In this document: piece after piece, positions 1 through 11,648 of the stretch
Layout of the letters: the number at the start of each line of letters is the position of its first letter
Position numbering within the stretch: position 1 is the first letter of the stretch
NCBI RefSeq assembly: GCF_029227915.1
Contig: NC_079875.1
Span: forward strand, 21,941,001-22,005,000
DNA: 64,000 nt
DNA from: Hydractinia symbiolongicarpus
Lineage: Eukaryota > Cnidaria > Hydrozoa > Anthoathecata > Hydractiniidae
Direction: 5' to 3'
Translations under genes and position numbers: made by a program
Notes under the pieces: generated by a model
What the model was told of the DNA's origin: nothing
Databases searched by the model: none
The model's input: only the letters and a program-made list of their open reading frames with translations

Positions 1-128
1 CTTTACACTGCCTTGTTTTCCCTATTTAGAAAAATAAAGTTAATAAATGCATGCACAAGCCGTGTATAAACGTTAAATAAGTTGAAATTCACGCGGCATT
101 TACAGAAAGTTATTTGCTTTCTTGACAT

Positions 129-202
129 GTGATCGAGTTGAGACACGTGATCGAGTTGACACATGTGATTGAGTTGACACATGTGATCAAGTTGAAGTTA
201 CA
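129..202. repeat. 18-bp minisatellite, about 4 copies
   Basis: Four tandem copies of an 18-bp unit close to gatcgagttgacacatgt, with a few substitutions (gattgag, gatcaag). The core atcgagtt recurs in the 18-bp array at the 3' end of the BEL/Pao element (11039-11165). Confidence 0.8.
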
Positions 203-1418
203 AGACGTAAAAATTGATATCAGAGTCAGGAGAAGTATTGCAGTGAAAAAAAAAACGCCATTGACGTCAAACTCAAATGAGGTAAACCAACAAAAAATAT
301 TACAGCAGAAATAAAATATGCCAGAAGTTCTTACCATGGCATAATAAATTCAATTAACATTATATCTTTGTCTTTTGTAAACTGATCGAAGGTTTGTTCG
401 GTAAGTTCAAACATTTGCAACAATCCTTTGTTCATCAATTGCAAAAAAATTAGCAAGAATAACATAACTCTAAAATTTGAAAGATTTGTCCGTAGCATCT
501 TTGCTTTTCTTTAACTTTAATTTTGTTCTATTACGTTTCAAATTATGTATGCTTCCTGGTTAATGCTTCACAAACACTTCCATATTTCAGTGCACAAAAC
601 AGCAAAACATCTCCTAAAATTCATGTTTCATCCGCCATGTTCTTTCTCGTACTTATTTTAAGCGGGAAGGAAATCGACAACCATATAAAACTAATGATCA
701 ACTAAAAATAGACGTCTACTATCCAATCATATGCTGTGAGTTTCTAAGGCTTGCAAAAAATCAGCATGAATTATTTTGATTGTAAAATCCAAAACAACGA
801 AAAATCTGCGAAGTTGAGGATAAATCGCAGAAGTGTGTACTCAACCGTTTGAAAATTTAGGAAGATGAGAATTCGCAAAACTAATTCAAGCGTTTGAAGC
901 AGTGAAATCTCGAGGTGCAACTGCAGTCAGCCGTGCAACTTATTTATAATTTGTGTTCGTTTCAAACACCCCTGCCGACACAGTTTGGGTCAGTAATTTA
1001 ATCATTAGGTTTCAAACATGGGTTAAATGCATGCTAGCGAAATGTTTATTTGTTCGGCATTTTATGCTGAATTATTTGAAAGCAGTTTAACCCGGAAGAG
1101 ATAGGTTAAGAAATTTTAAATTAGAGTTTTGTTGTGTTAAAATATGCATGTATGTTTATGTTGGCTTATGTAAATTGTTATCTGGACAATAAATTATCAC
1201 ATTTTGACGACACTTTCTAGCCAGCAATTATGCATAAGCTCGCATGTACATATCTAAATTTTAGTATCCAAAAAAGTCTGCAACTTTTTTGCCATAGATG
1301 TTGAAATTTTTTACAATATGTGCATCATCCCTTGTGTGAATTTATTGTACTATGTTTTTGTTGCAGCGGATGATGTACAACTGCAGTAGCTGCTGAACAA
1401 TTTCCTAATTTATTTAAG
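203..1418. other. Intergenic, nothing recognised
   Basis: AT-rich sequence with only short chance reading frames. I see no exon, RNA gene or clear repeat. Confidence 0.5.
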
Positions 1419-1914
1419 TTCCGTTAACTCGAGCACCGGATAACTCGAACTTTCGTTATGTCGAACCATTTTCTTGGATCCCTTGAACTTTCGTTAATAC
1501 TTTTTTTCAAAACAACGCAGGTTAACTGGAACCTCGGATAATTCGAACATTCGTTAACCCCCCCCCCCCCCCCCCCTTTGTTCCTGAGGCTAATTTCTTC
1601 GAATACCTCGAACTTTTTACTCGAAAAAAGAAAATCAAAGACTAGATAAATATGAGATTCCAATTACCTTCTTTAGTTTAACTCTTGATGTAATATAGAT
1701 AATGTTATAAAAGCCATACAAGGGACTTGTATGTCCATTTCATTGCCAAAATTGCACCTTTTACCGGTAACTGTTGCCCCACCTTCTGAAAAAATCGTTT
1801 TAACTCAAACCATAATCTCATTTTAGACAAAATTCGACTTAACGGGAGCTTAGTTTAAAGTAGAACTATTTTCCTCGGCCCCTTGGAGGTTCAAGTTATT
1901 GGGAGTTAACCGTA
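1419..1914. mobile_element. Possible pogo/Tigger-like non-autonomous element
   Basis: The left end, ccgttaactcgagcaccgg, and the reverse complement of the right end, cggttaactcccaataactt, form imperfect terminal inverted repeats. Inside are repeated 'taactcgaac'/'taattcgaac' motifs near the left edge, as seen in pogo-type ends. No transposase is visible. A run of 19 C (1558-1576) interrupts it. Confidence 0.45.
1558..1576. repeat. Poly-C tract
   Basis: Nineteen consecutive cytosines. The minus-strand ORF across it (a run of glycines) is an artefact of this tract. Confidence 0.95.
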
Positions 1915-2732
1915 TTTGAAACGCTGTGACGTAAATTTTGACATAAGAGGGAAAGGCGCCATCATTTATTTTGATTTTTTTCATCCATTATTTTTTCTTA
2001 AGCTGTATCCACTGAACATCGAATATTTTTCAAAGTAATCAGGTGAATATCAAAGAAACCTGCATTTTTGCTCTCCTAAATCATCACGTTTTGTAAGATA
2101 AAATACCAAATGCTCAACAGTTTGTTTGTTGTGCAAACCATTTACCGCATCACATTCGATTTAACACGATGTTTTCTGATCATCAGATAGTTTTTTTATC
2201 TCCATGGCTCTTAATTTTTTCCGTCAATCTAGTAGGCCCTGGGGACGAGGTCGAAACTGATAAAGTTATAACACCGGTTGAGTTTAAAATATCGAAATTC
2301 TTTTTTATAGAAATACATTATAATGTTCGCTAATGAAGTTAAATTATCTATTTCAGTTACAGTAGAATGCAGCTAAGCAACGCGTGGAGCGGAGCAAGAT
2401 TGTCAGTCTAATACAAAATTTTAGTGTTATAAAACAAAAAAATGTACAAAAATCCACTATTTTCTTTCCAAAACAAATAAATTTTCAACTTTTTACATCG
2501 TGGTGCGAATAAGCTCTCGGAGTGTTTACTTGAGTAGGTCAAAAACTGATTTGCCGGTTAGCCGAATGAACACCAAATGTCCGACACCGACTACATTTAA
2601 TAAACTTAAACCAACAAGAGTGGTCACGCACACTCGAAAGGGAGCCAGCCTGAAAAAACAAACATCAACGTTGTATACCAAAAAACATGGATAAAAGAGG
2701 TTTCCGTTTTTTAACCTGAAGAATTGTAAACG
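1915..2732. other. Intergenic, nothing recognised
   Basis: No convincing coding potential. The short plus-strand ORF 2500-2694 has no recognisable motif. The stretch ends at the target-site duplication TCATG (2733-2737) of the LTR retrotransposon. Confidence 0.5.
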
Positions 2733-2737
2733 TCATG

Positions 2738-3157
2738 TGTTGCAACGGAGAGACTCCGTGAAGGAGAACACGGTACTTTGTTCGTTCGTATGATACTCCG
2801 GTAATTATCGTCATGCTCCACTACGCCACGCTGCTAATGAGAGCAGAATCGACTGCTGTCATCAGTTGCCGTTGATAGACCGATCAGTGAGGAGCTGACT
2901 AACGCACCGTAAATTTTTTGTTGTTCGAAGTTCTTAGGAAGAAAAAGAGTCCAAATAGTGGAGCAAGACGATAATCCGAGTTGTTTCAAAAATAGTAAGA
3001 GTTTATGTTTCATTTGTATTTATTTAAGTTATGTTTTCGGTGTATTTATTTATTTTTATTTTCTTTGTAGCTTTGAATATTTTGTACATGTTATGTCGAG
3101 TTTGAACGAATTCAAAAAGTTTTTGAACGTATCGCATGTTCCGTTTCCCACTGAACA
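2738..3157 (+). repeat. 5' LTR of BEL/Pao element
   Basis: 420 bp, matching 11233-11643 with roughly a dozen or more substitutions and a small indel near the end (a ctttgtag segment is replaced by a T run in the 3' copy). It begins tgttgcaacgg and ends ccactgaaca. Confidence 0.9.
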
Positions 3158-3402
3158 TCTTCAAAGTTTTGTTTTGAATCTGTTTATTGTTACCGCTCTT
3201 AAAGTTAAAAATTATTGACTTATCTCCGTAGTTCACACAAATTACTAATTACTGTTCCCAAGCTGCCGTTTATTCGAAATTATTGAGACGTTCTCTGTGG
3301 TTTAATTTTGGAAAAACAAAGTTTTACGCGCTACGCTTTGTTTTTTCCCGTTATCGTAAACTTCATTATGTTAACCGTATAACTCTGCTAATGGAAAATC
3401 CA

Positions 3403-3573
3403 AGCATGATATCAACCGTTAAACAAATCGAATGTCAAATAAAAGAAATTTTTGAAAGAATTCGTAAACTAACCGAAGAGTATAATAAACTTGTAAATGA
3501 TGAGGAAATCGAACGACCAAATCAGCTGTTAACCGAACAGTCTATTAAAGTGCACCAGATTAATTGTTTGTAA
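3403..3573 (+). pseudogene. BEL/Pao gag N-terminal fragment (coiled coil)
   Basis: Short open stretch beginning MENPSMISTVKQIE with a helical, charged pattern (KEIFERIRKLTEEYNKLVND), followed by a stop. From its position it is the likely gag amino terminus, out of frame with the main gag stretch downstream. Confidence 0.5.
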
Positions 3574-3699
3574 CAAAAATTGTTACTTAACCCCGACCGC
3601 AGATTTTGCTGATGCACAAGATTTTTTCCGATATTCACTATGACAAAAAATCCGTTATTTCTAATGCTTCTACCTAAGTGAAAGGAGTTCTAGGACATT

Positions 3700-5116
3700 A
3701 AAGATTTCAAGGGGAAGTTTTGAGTCCGAAGAATCATACTTAGAATTATTACAAAAACAAGGTGACGCTGCAAAGGCTCAGTTATTAGCAAAACAAACTG
3801 AAGAAAGTGCGCAGAGAAAATTAGAAATTCTACAACAGAAAAAAGAAATCATCAAGTTAGTGGAGAACGCCAAACATGAAGCCAAGTTGGCACAGATTGA
3901 AAAAACATTCGAAGAACAAAAGGCACAAAGTATGTCAGGAAATAGCAGCCAAGATGGTAGCATCAGATCAGGGTACTTCAAAACACGAAACCCTGCTAGT
4001 TCATCATACCTTATCGAGAAAAGTGGGATTATAGGATTGCAAGAAAACATACCTGATCCATTACCTGATAAACCTGATTACCTGGGAAACGAAAGTGCCG
4101 AACTGAAAGAAATGAATGAGCAAGTAGAGTGCAGCACGCGACAAAAGAAAATTAATCAAATGCATGATGGTAAATACATTCTACCTTTCTCACCAAGTAA
4201 TTGGGAAAAATCAGATATTGTTTTAGAACGAAAAGAAAAATCGGAGAAAATCGATGCATTTATCGAAAACCTTGTTGAAGGGGAGGAAACTAATCTGAAA
4301 CAACAAATCAAATCATTTAAAGCATCGGCAGCCTTCCTATGGGAGTACGAGAACAGACACCTACTAAAAATCGAGTTAAAACAATTTGATGGAGATCCAG
4401 CAAAGTGGCCAGATTTCATACAAAATCTTAAATCGAGAGTTCATGAAAAAACATCTTTTAACGATAAAATTCGTATGGAACGACTCAGTAGTGTACTTGA
4501 TGAAGAAGCTAAGAAAGCGATTAACTCGGTTGGTACCAGACGTATTTTTTATGCAACGACTCTTAAAACGTTGAAACGCAACTTTGGAAATGCTATTGTA
4601 GTATCCCATCTGAAACTTAGCACTTTATTAGAACTGCCGCAAATTAATGCTAACGATCGAATGGCACTTCGTAGATTTCACCAGCAACTTAAGTCAACTA
4701 ACACGTGACTGAAATCCATGGGTTACGAATCTTCTCTAAAATTTACAGAAAATTTGTCTAAAGCTGTACGTAGATTACCTTATCCTTTACGAAATCAATT
4801 TTTTAGAAATTCGTGTGATAAATTCAATACAGGTCAAGAAGGAGATCTCGAGGAATTCGAAATTTGGTGGGATCAGAAACTGAAAGAGTATTTCAATCCA
4901 ATTGCAACTCTTGCAAACCAAGCGAAAGTGAAGAGGCACGACAACAAAGACCTAGACCGAACAAAAATCTACCGTAGGCCTGCATCAACAAACAACGTTT
5001 ACAAAGTGAAATGTTGGTATTGCGAAGGTGATCATAAAATTGTCCAGTGTCAAGACCTTTTGAAGAAACCAATGGATGAAAAAAGGAAAATCGTCAAAGA
5101 AAAAAGGGTCGAGTGA
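3700..5116 (+). pseudogene. BEL/Pao gag, copy 1 (with in-frame stop)
   Basis: Open frame from about 3700 with a coiled-coil N part (ESYLELLQKQGDAAK), then the Pao-type gag core (ELKQFDGDPAKWPDFIQN, the DUF1759 pattern). A TGA at 4706-4708 interrupts it; the same frame continues at once and runs to 5116 with a zinc knuckle CWYCEGDHKIVQC. The TGA replaces what family members usually have as a sense codon, so this is a nonsense mutation. Confidence 0.8.
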
Positions 5117-5554
5117 CCATTTAATAAAAGCACGCAAGTCAGAAAAGTCTTGCAGGGTATCAGACTGTGGAAAACGACATTATACTTTACTGCATTTTGT
5201 AAAGCCACCAGGTCCGGCACCAGAAAAAGACGATCTAGAAATAAGCTCCAATGTCAACCAAGGAAAGTATAGACCTGTTGGTAATGAATTTCTACAAAAG
5301 TTACCAGTTGTTATGGCAAAAGGAAATTCGTGACAAATGCTATGCTAGATTCCGGATCAGATATCACATTGATTCCGAGAGATGCAGCAGAAAAACTTCG
5401 ATTAACAGGAACTGAGAAATCACTTCAAATTTCAAACGCATTAACAGAAATCAGATTCCTCAATTCAAAATTAGTAAATTTTCAAATTTCTTCTATTAAA
5501 GAAAAGAACTCATTTGATGTATCAAACGCATGGGTAGTCGAGATGGACATATAG
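5076..5554 (+). pseudogene. BEL/Pao second knuckle and A17-type aspartic protease, copy 1
   Basis: After a frameshift near 5100 the frame continues with CRVSDCGKRHYTLLH, a second Cys/His cluster. A further shift near 5330 opens AMLDSGSDITLIPRDAAEKL, the catalytic DSG motif of the protease. A stop at 5552-5554 ends the frame, but protease-like sequence (LNDIDLQPTVDSDVTVLNG) follows to about 5680. Confidence 0.78.
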
Positions 5555-5943
5555 ATCTCAAAAACAGATTTCAGCATCTCAATGACATCGACTTGCAGCC
5601 TACTGTGGACAGCGACGTCACAGTACTCAATGGAACCAATGTACCAAATCTACTTGTCCAATATGACCACAGAAAGGGCAGATAAGGAGAACCGATCATT
5701 GTTTAGACAGAACTTGGTTGGGTTTTGATGGGTGGCAGAAATCAGACTTTTAACCAATCTTTTGTTTTGACCTGAACACTTCTCACTGAAAAATATGGTT
5801 AAAAAATTCTGGCAAGTGAAGTCATATGGAACACTACCAAAACTACATCCCTAACACTGACTGTCAATGAACAAAAGGCATTGACCACCTTAGAATCGAT
5901 GACAAAGAAGAAAGGAAAACACTTCGAAATTGGTATGCTATGG

Positions 5944-7073
5944 GAAACCCTGCTAGTTCATCATACCTTATCGAGAAAAGTGGGATTATAGGATTGCAAG
6001 AAAACATACCTGATCCATTACCTGATAAACCTGATTACCTGGGAAACGAAAGTGCCGAACTGAAAGAAATGAATGAGCAAGTAGAGTGCAGCACGCGACA
6101 AAAGAAAATTAATCAAATGCATGATGGTAAATACATTCTACCTTTCTCACCAAGTAATTGGGAAAAATCAGATATTGTTTTAGAACGAAAAGAAAAATCG
6201 GAGAAAATCGATGCATTTATCGAAAACCTTGTTGAAGGGGAGGAAACTAATCTGAAACAACAAATCAAATCATTTAAAGCATCGGCAGCCTTCCTATGGG
6301 AGTACGAGAACAGACACCTACTAAAAATCGAGTTAAAACAATTTGATGGAGATCCAGCAAAGTGGCCAGATTTCATACAAAATCTTAAATCGAGAGTTCA
6401 TGAAAAAACATCTTTTAACGATAAAATTCGTATGGAACGACTCAGTAGTGTACTTGATGAAGAAGCTAAGAAAGCGATTAACTCGGTTGGTACCAGACGT
6501 ATTTTTTATGCAACGACTCTTAAAACGTTGAAACGCAACTTTGGAAATGCTATTGTAGTATCCCATCTGAAACTTAGCACTTTATTAGAACTGCCGCAAA
6601 TTAATGCTAACGATCGAATGGCACTTCGTAGATTTCACCAGCAACTTAAGTCAACTAACACGTGACTGAAATCCATGGGTTACGAATCTTCTCTAAAATT
6701 TACAGAAAATTTGTCTAAAGCTGTACGTAGATTACCTTATCCTTTACGAAATCAATTTTTTAGAAATTCGTGTGATAAATTCAATACAGGTCAAGAAGGA
6801 GATCTCGAGGAATTCGAAATTTGGTGGGATCAGAAACTGAAAGAGTATTTCAATCCAATTGCAACTCTTGCAAACCAAGCGAAAGTGAAGAGGCACGACA
6901 ACAAAGACCTAGACCGAACAAAAATCTACCGTAGGCCTGCATCAACAAACAACGTTTACAAAGTGAAATGTTGGTATTGCGAAGGTGATCATAAAATTGT
7001 CCAGTGTCAAGACCTTTTGAAGAAACCAATGGATGAAAAAAGGAAAATCGTCAAAGAAAAAAGGGTCGAGTGA
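5944..7073 (+). pseudogene. BEL/Pao gag, copy 2 (tandem duplicate)
   Basis: Repeat of 3987-5116 at an offset of 1957 bp. The derived protein segments of the two copies are the same, including the TGA (6663-6665) and the zinc knuckle. The N-terminal coiled-coil part is missing because the duplication starts inside gag. Confidence 0.85.
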
Positions 7074-7511
7074 CCATTTAATAAAAGCACGCAAGTCAGA
7101 AAAGTCTTGCAGGGTATCAGACTGTGGAAAACGACATTATACTTTACTGCATTTTGTAAAGCCACCAGGTCCGGCACCAGAAAAAGACGATCTAGAAATA
7201 AGCTCCAATGTCAACCAAGGAAAGTATAGACCTGTTGGTAATGAATTTCTACAAAAGTTACCAGTTGTTATGGCAAAAGGAAATTCGTGACAAATGCTAT
7301 GCTAGATTCCGGATCAGATATCACATTGATTCCGAGAGATGCAGCAGAAAAACTTCGATTAACAGGAACTGAGAAATCACTTCAAATTTCAAACGCATTA
7401 ACAGAAATCAGATTCCTCAATTCAAAATTAGTAAATTTTCAAATTTCTTCTATTAAAGAAAAGAACTCATTTGATGTATCAAACGCATGGGTAGTCGAGA
7501 TGGACATATAG
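7033..7511 (+). pseudogene. BEL/Pao protease region, copy 2
   Basis: Repeat of 5076-5554 with the same frameshifts and stop. Sharing of all lesions shows the disabling mutations came before the duplication, or that the duplication is an assembly artefact. Confidence 0.82.
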
Positions 7512-7837
7512 ATCTCAAAAACAGATTTCAGCATCTCAATGACATCGACTTGCAGCCTACTGTGGACAGCGACGTCACAGTACTCAATGGAACCAATGTA
7601 CCAAATCTACTTGTCCAATATGACCACAGAAAGGGCAGATAAGGAGAACCGATCATTGTTTAGACAGAACTTGGTTGGGTTTTGATGGGTGGCAGAAATC
7701 AGACTTTTAACCAATCTTTTGTTTTGACCTGAACACTTCTCACTGAAAAATATGGTTAAAAAATTCTGGCAAGTGAAGTCATATGGAACACTACCAAAAC
7801 TACATCCCTAACACTGACTGTCAATGAACAAAAGGCA

Positions 7838-8641
7838 TTGACCACCTTAGAATCGATGACAAAGAAGAAAGGAAAACACTTCGAAATTGGTATGCTATGG
7901 GAAGGACGAAATAAATTTACCAGAAAATCGAGAACTGGCAGTACAACGACTAGAAGGACTGGAACGGAAGTTGTCAAAAGATCTATCTTTTTCCAGAATC
8001 TACCATGTGCAAATCGAACAATACATAAACGATGGGCACGCAGTAAAACAGACAGAAGCAGAAGTTTTAAAGATTCATAAAATATCAAAATCAAGTACCT
8101 CGTGTACTCTACTCGTTATCTTTCTCAACTATACTCTCTAGAAAAATTGTACAACAAAAAAAGAAGAATGCGGGGAAACCCCGAAAAAATAATAATGGCG
8201 TCATTATTTACAGAAGTACACCTCACCACCAAACCCAATTATATCCCACATCACGGAGTAATAAATCCCAATAAACCAGGTAAAGTGCGTGTAGTGTTTG
8301 ATGCGGCTGTTAAACATAAAGGTATATCTTTTAATGATAATTTACTTCCTGGACCAGATCTTCTAAATAAACTTGTTTCAGTCTTAACGGTGAATAGATA
8401 TCGAAGATTACAAGATGGTTGTTCATTTATTTGGAAAGGTAGATTCACCATGCTGTGCAAATTACGCCTTAAGAAGCAGTGTTGAAAATCAAATAGCTCC
8501 TGTTACAAGAGCAGTGGAAAGAAATTTCTACATGGATGATTATATTGGTTCGAAATCTAGTATTACGGAAATGATCGAAACTGCCCGACTTCTGACAAAA
8601 GCCTTAGCAGAAAGTGGATCTGTCCAAATGGTTGTCTAACA
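7838..8641 (+). pseudogene. BEL/Pao reverse transcriptase, internally deleted
   Basis: Frames contain LPENRELAVQRLEGLERKL and [20 protein letters not shown], typical of the Pao RT entry, then [15 protein letters not shown]. The sequence then jumps to [15 protein letters not shown] and FYMDDYIGS (YMDD motif C). The stretch with catalytic motif A, normally more than 100 residues, is absent. Several frameshifts. No activity expected. Confidence 0.82.
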
Positions 8642-8741
8642 CAACAGAACTGCTACGATCATTATCTTCAGTTGAGAAAGAACCAAAATCACTTAATCTC
8701 GACTTTGAAAAATTACCAATCCAGAGAACACTTGGTATGCT

Positions 8742-9471
8742 GTGGGAACCAACGAGGATCAATTTATCTTCACGCCTTTACTGAGATCTCACAGTGCAAC
8801 AAAAAGAGGATTGCTGAGTTTAATCAGTTCTATTGATCCGTTAGGTGTCCTCAATCCTTATCTACTGGAACCAAAGTTAATAATACAACGTCTTTGGCAA
8901 CTTTCTTTAGATTGGGATGAAGTGATACCACAAGAGCTACAATTAAGATGGGAAACTTGAAAAAATTCAATGACATCAATGGCAGATGTTAAAATTCCAA
9001 GATGGTTTGGAATTAGAAAGTTTGACACAAATTTAGAGATTCATCTATTTCCCGATGCGTCAAATGCAGCATACAGTGCTGTAGCTTATTTAAGGATATT
9101 GCGCAAAGACAAAACGACCTGTTCTTGCATCATGGGAAAAAGTAGATTGGCGCCTTCGAAGGGTTTACTTACGATACCAAAACTCGAACTTCAAGAAAAC
9201 AGCCATACTGGAAAGTTTAGAAGTTAATATTACCAAAGTCAAGTTTTGGACAGATTGCCATATTGTGTTAAATTATATCAGTAATCCCACCCGAAAATTC
9301 CCTCCTTTTGTCATGCATAGAGTTAATGAAATTAGAAATAGCTCTAACTCAATCGACTGGAATTTTATACCAGGGAAAGACAATCCAGCAGATATACCCA
9401 CAAGACCCTTAACCGCCATATCGCCTTTATCTAAAGTTAAACAGTGGAATGTGCCACCACAATTTTTGTAG
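8742..9471 (+). pseudogene. BEL/Pao RT thumb and RNase H region
   Basis: Frames with RGLLSLISSIDPLGVLNPYLLEPK, then IHLFPDASNAAYSAVAYL (RNase H first Asp) and KLELQ, then FIPGKDNPADIPTRPL, a hallmark of Pao/gypsy RNase H ends. Broken by stops and frameshifts at about 8958, 9225 and 9470. Confidence 0.75.
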
Positions 9472-10030
9472 AAACAAGAAAATTCTTGGCCGGTACATGA
9501 GAATACACCTAGTGAAAAACAAACGAAGAAAAAAATACTGTGTGCGCATTAAAAAAGATTTTGCCCACAACTGTTATCAAATGGGAGCATTATTCATTGT
9601 TGAAAAAATAGTTACGTCATATAAATTGGATAATAAAGCTAAAACGAAAATTTATCAAGTTAAATGGTAGTGTAGATTTAATAAAACTGACGGCTGCAGA
9701 CATAGAAAACGCGAATATTAAAATAACGAAACATGAAACGTACCCTGAAGAACTGACTTCATTGAGGGTACAACATGTCACTCAAGAGTCCGCTATTACC
9801 GTCAAAGCCGATTTTTGTAAATGGTGTATTAAGAGTTGGTGGACGGATAGGAAAAGCAGATGTCGTATTCGGTAAGAAACATCAAATTATACTGTCACCT
9901 CTGAACATCACCTATCATTTATTATAGGTATGTTTGTACATGTCACCAATGTCCATAGTGGCAGAGATCAGACATTAGCGATCATGCGTGAAAAGTTCTG
10001 GATCGTAAAAGGAAGAGAGTTTGTGCGAAA

Positions 10031-10840
10031 ATGCTAATTAATATGCTCAAGGTGCAAAGTTTAAGAGTGAAACTGCACATACTAATAATGAGTGGCCTAC
10101 CAAAAGAAAGATTAATGATTGGTTCACCAGCGTTAACATCAACTGGAATTGACTATTTTGGTCCGATGCATGTGAACCTAACACGAAGTAGCAGATCAAC
10201 ACATGGCACAGGTAAACGATACGGAGCATTATTTACTTCCCTAACGAGTAGAGCTGTACATTAAGAATTAGCCGGAGATTTATCAACTGACAGCTACATC
10301 TTCGCGCTAACAAGATTCCGATGTGGAAGAGGCAACCCACGTGTCATTTGTAGCGACAATGGAACAAATATTGTTGGTGCTGCAAGAGAAATAACAGAAG
10401 AACTAAGAAAACTTGATCAAACAAAGATTTCTAGCGAATTGTTGAAACACGAAATCGAATTGAAATTCAATCCAGCCCTAAGCCCGTGGATGGGTGGTGC
10501 TTGGAAATCGCTTGTCAAAGTGACAAAAAGAGCATTAAAGGCGATCAGGAAAGACAGGACAGTTAAAGAAGAAGTCCTTGTCACAATTCTAGCAGAAATG
10601 GAATCGATCGTAAACTCTAGACCTCTAACTTCAGTAAGCGACGACATCGAAGATTATGAAGCAATTACACCAAATCACCTTCTATTTGGCAGACCGTCAA
10701 CGAATGCTAGATTTTCTCAAACAAATGAAAAAGATTTGAACAGCAGGAAAAAATGGAAAAGAGTGCAAGTTATGATTGAAATGTTTTGGAAAAGATGGAT
10801 TAAGGAGTGTTTACCAACCTTAACGCTGCGATCAAAGTGA
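10031..10840 (+). pseudogene. BEL/Pao integrase core, decayed
   Basis: Contains GIDYFGPMHV (first Asp), a stop at 10262-10264, RVICSDNGTNI (second Asp) and SPWMGGAWKSLVKVTKRALK followed by VNSRPLT and NHLLFGR. The third catalytic acid usually lies in 'GGxWE'; here the residue is Lys. An H2C2-like region upstream (about 9950-10030) is too damaged to call. Confidence 0.8.
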
Positions 10841-11038
10841 AAGCCAGAAGCCAGTGGTCATTGGCTAGAAAAACAAAAACAATTCCTGGAAAAGACGGGG
10901 TTGTAAAAATCGTGGAGTTAAAATCTCATGAAGGGTGTTATACAAGACCAGCTGCTTAGGTAGCTCTTTTGGAAGAAGCAGTACGTTAGGAGACATGATA
11001 TCACGAAGAAGCAGCGTGATTGTGCCAAGACGTAATGA

Positions 11039-11165
11039 CGTTAAAGCGACGAAATGAAGTTAAAGCGATGTAATGAAATTAAAGCGATGTAATCGAGTTA
11101 AACGACGTAATCGAGATAAACGACGTAGTCGAGGTAAACGACGTAATCAGGTTAAACTACGTGAA
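11039..11165. repeat. 18-bp minisatellite at the 3' end of BEL/Pao element, about 7 copies
   Basis: Seven degenerate copies of a unit near agttaaacgacgtaatcg, between the integrase remnant and the 3' LTR. The frame through it reads as Lys/Arg-rich repeats, which may have been a basic C-terminal tail or an untranslated spacer. Confidence 0.75.
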
Positions 11166-11232
11166 ATGACGATGTACGACGTTATTATCAGGAATTATCA
11201 TCGTTCGAATGGAATTCTCACTGGTGTGGGAG

Positions 11233-11643
11233 TGTTGCAAAGGAGAGACTCCGTGAAGGAGAACACTGTACTTTGTTCGTTCGTATGATACTCCGGTAAT
11301 TATCGTCATGCTCCACTACGCCACGACGCTGATGAGAGTAGAATCGACTGCTGTCATCAGTTGCCGTTGATAGACCGATCAGTGAGGAGCTGACTAACGC
11401 ACCGTAATTTTTTTGTTGTTCGAAGTTCTTAGGAAGAAAAAGAGTCCAAATAGTGGAGCAAGACGATAATCCGAGTTGTTTCAAAAATAGTAAGAGTTTA
11501 TGTTCCATTTGTATTTATTTAAGTTATGTTTTCGGTGTATTTATTTATTTTTATTTTCTTTTTTTTTTGTACATGTTATGTCGATTTTGAACCGAATTCA
11601 AAAATTTTTTGAACATATTACATGTTCCGTTTCCCACCGAACA
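11233..11643 (+). repeat. 3' LTR of BEL/Pao element
   Basis: 411 bp, the partner of 2738-3157; it is followed directly by the TCATG target duplication. The divergence between the LTRs implies the insertion is not very recent. Confidence 0.9.
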
Positions 11644-11648
11644 TCATG

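Larger units (their letters stand above)
2738..11643 (+). mobile_element. BEL/Pao LTR retrotransposon, decayed, with internal duplication
   Basis: 8906-bp element flanked by direct repeats TCATG (2733-2737 and 11644-11648), a 5-bp target duplication as expected for BEL/Pao. LTRs are 2738-3157 and 11233-11643, starting TGTTGCAA and ending GAACA. The internal order is gag, aspartic protease, reverse transcriptase, RNase H, integrase, all on the plus strand and all broken by stops, frameshifts and deletions. A 1957-bp segment covering gag-protease is tandemly duplicated (3987-5943 and 5944-7900). A purine-rich tract (ggtgtgggag) precedes the 3' LTR. No clear tRNA primer site starting TGG is seen after the 5' LTR. 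The element is not expected to be active. Confidence 0.93.

Noticed and set aside
1424-1663. 79-aa ORF with poly-glycine
   Set aside because: Produced by the poly-C tract inside a transposon-like repeat.
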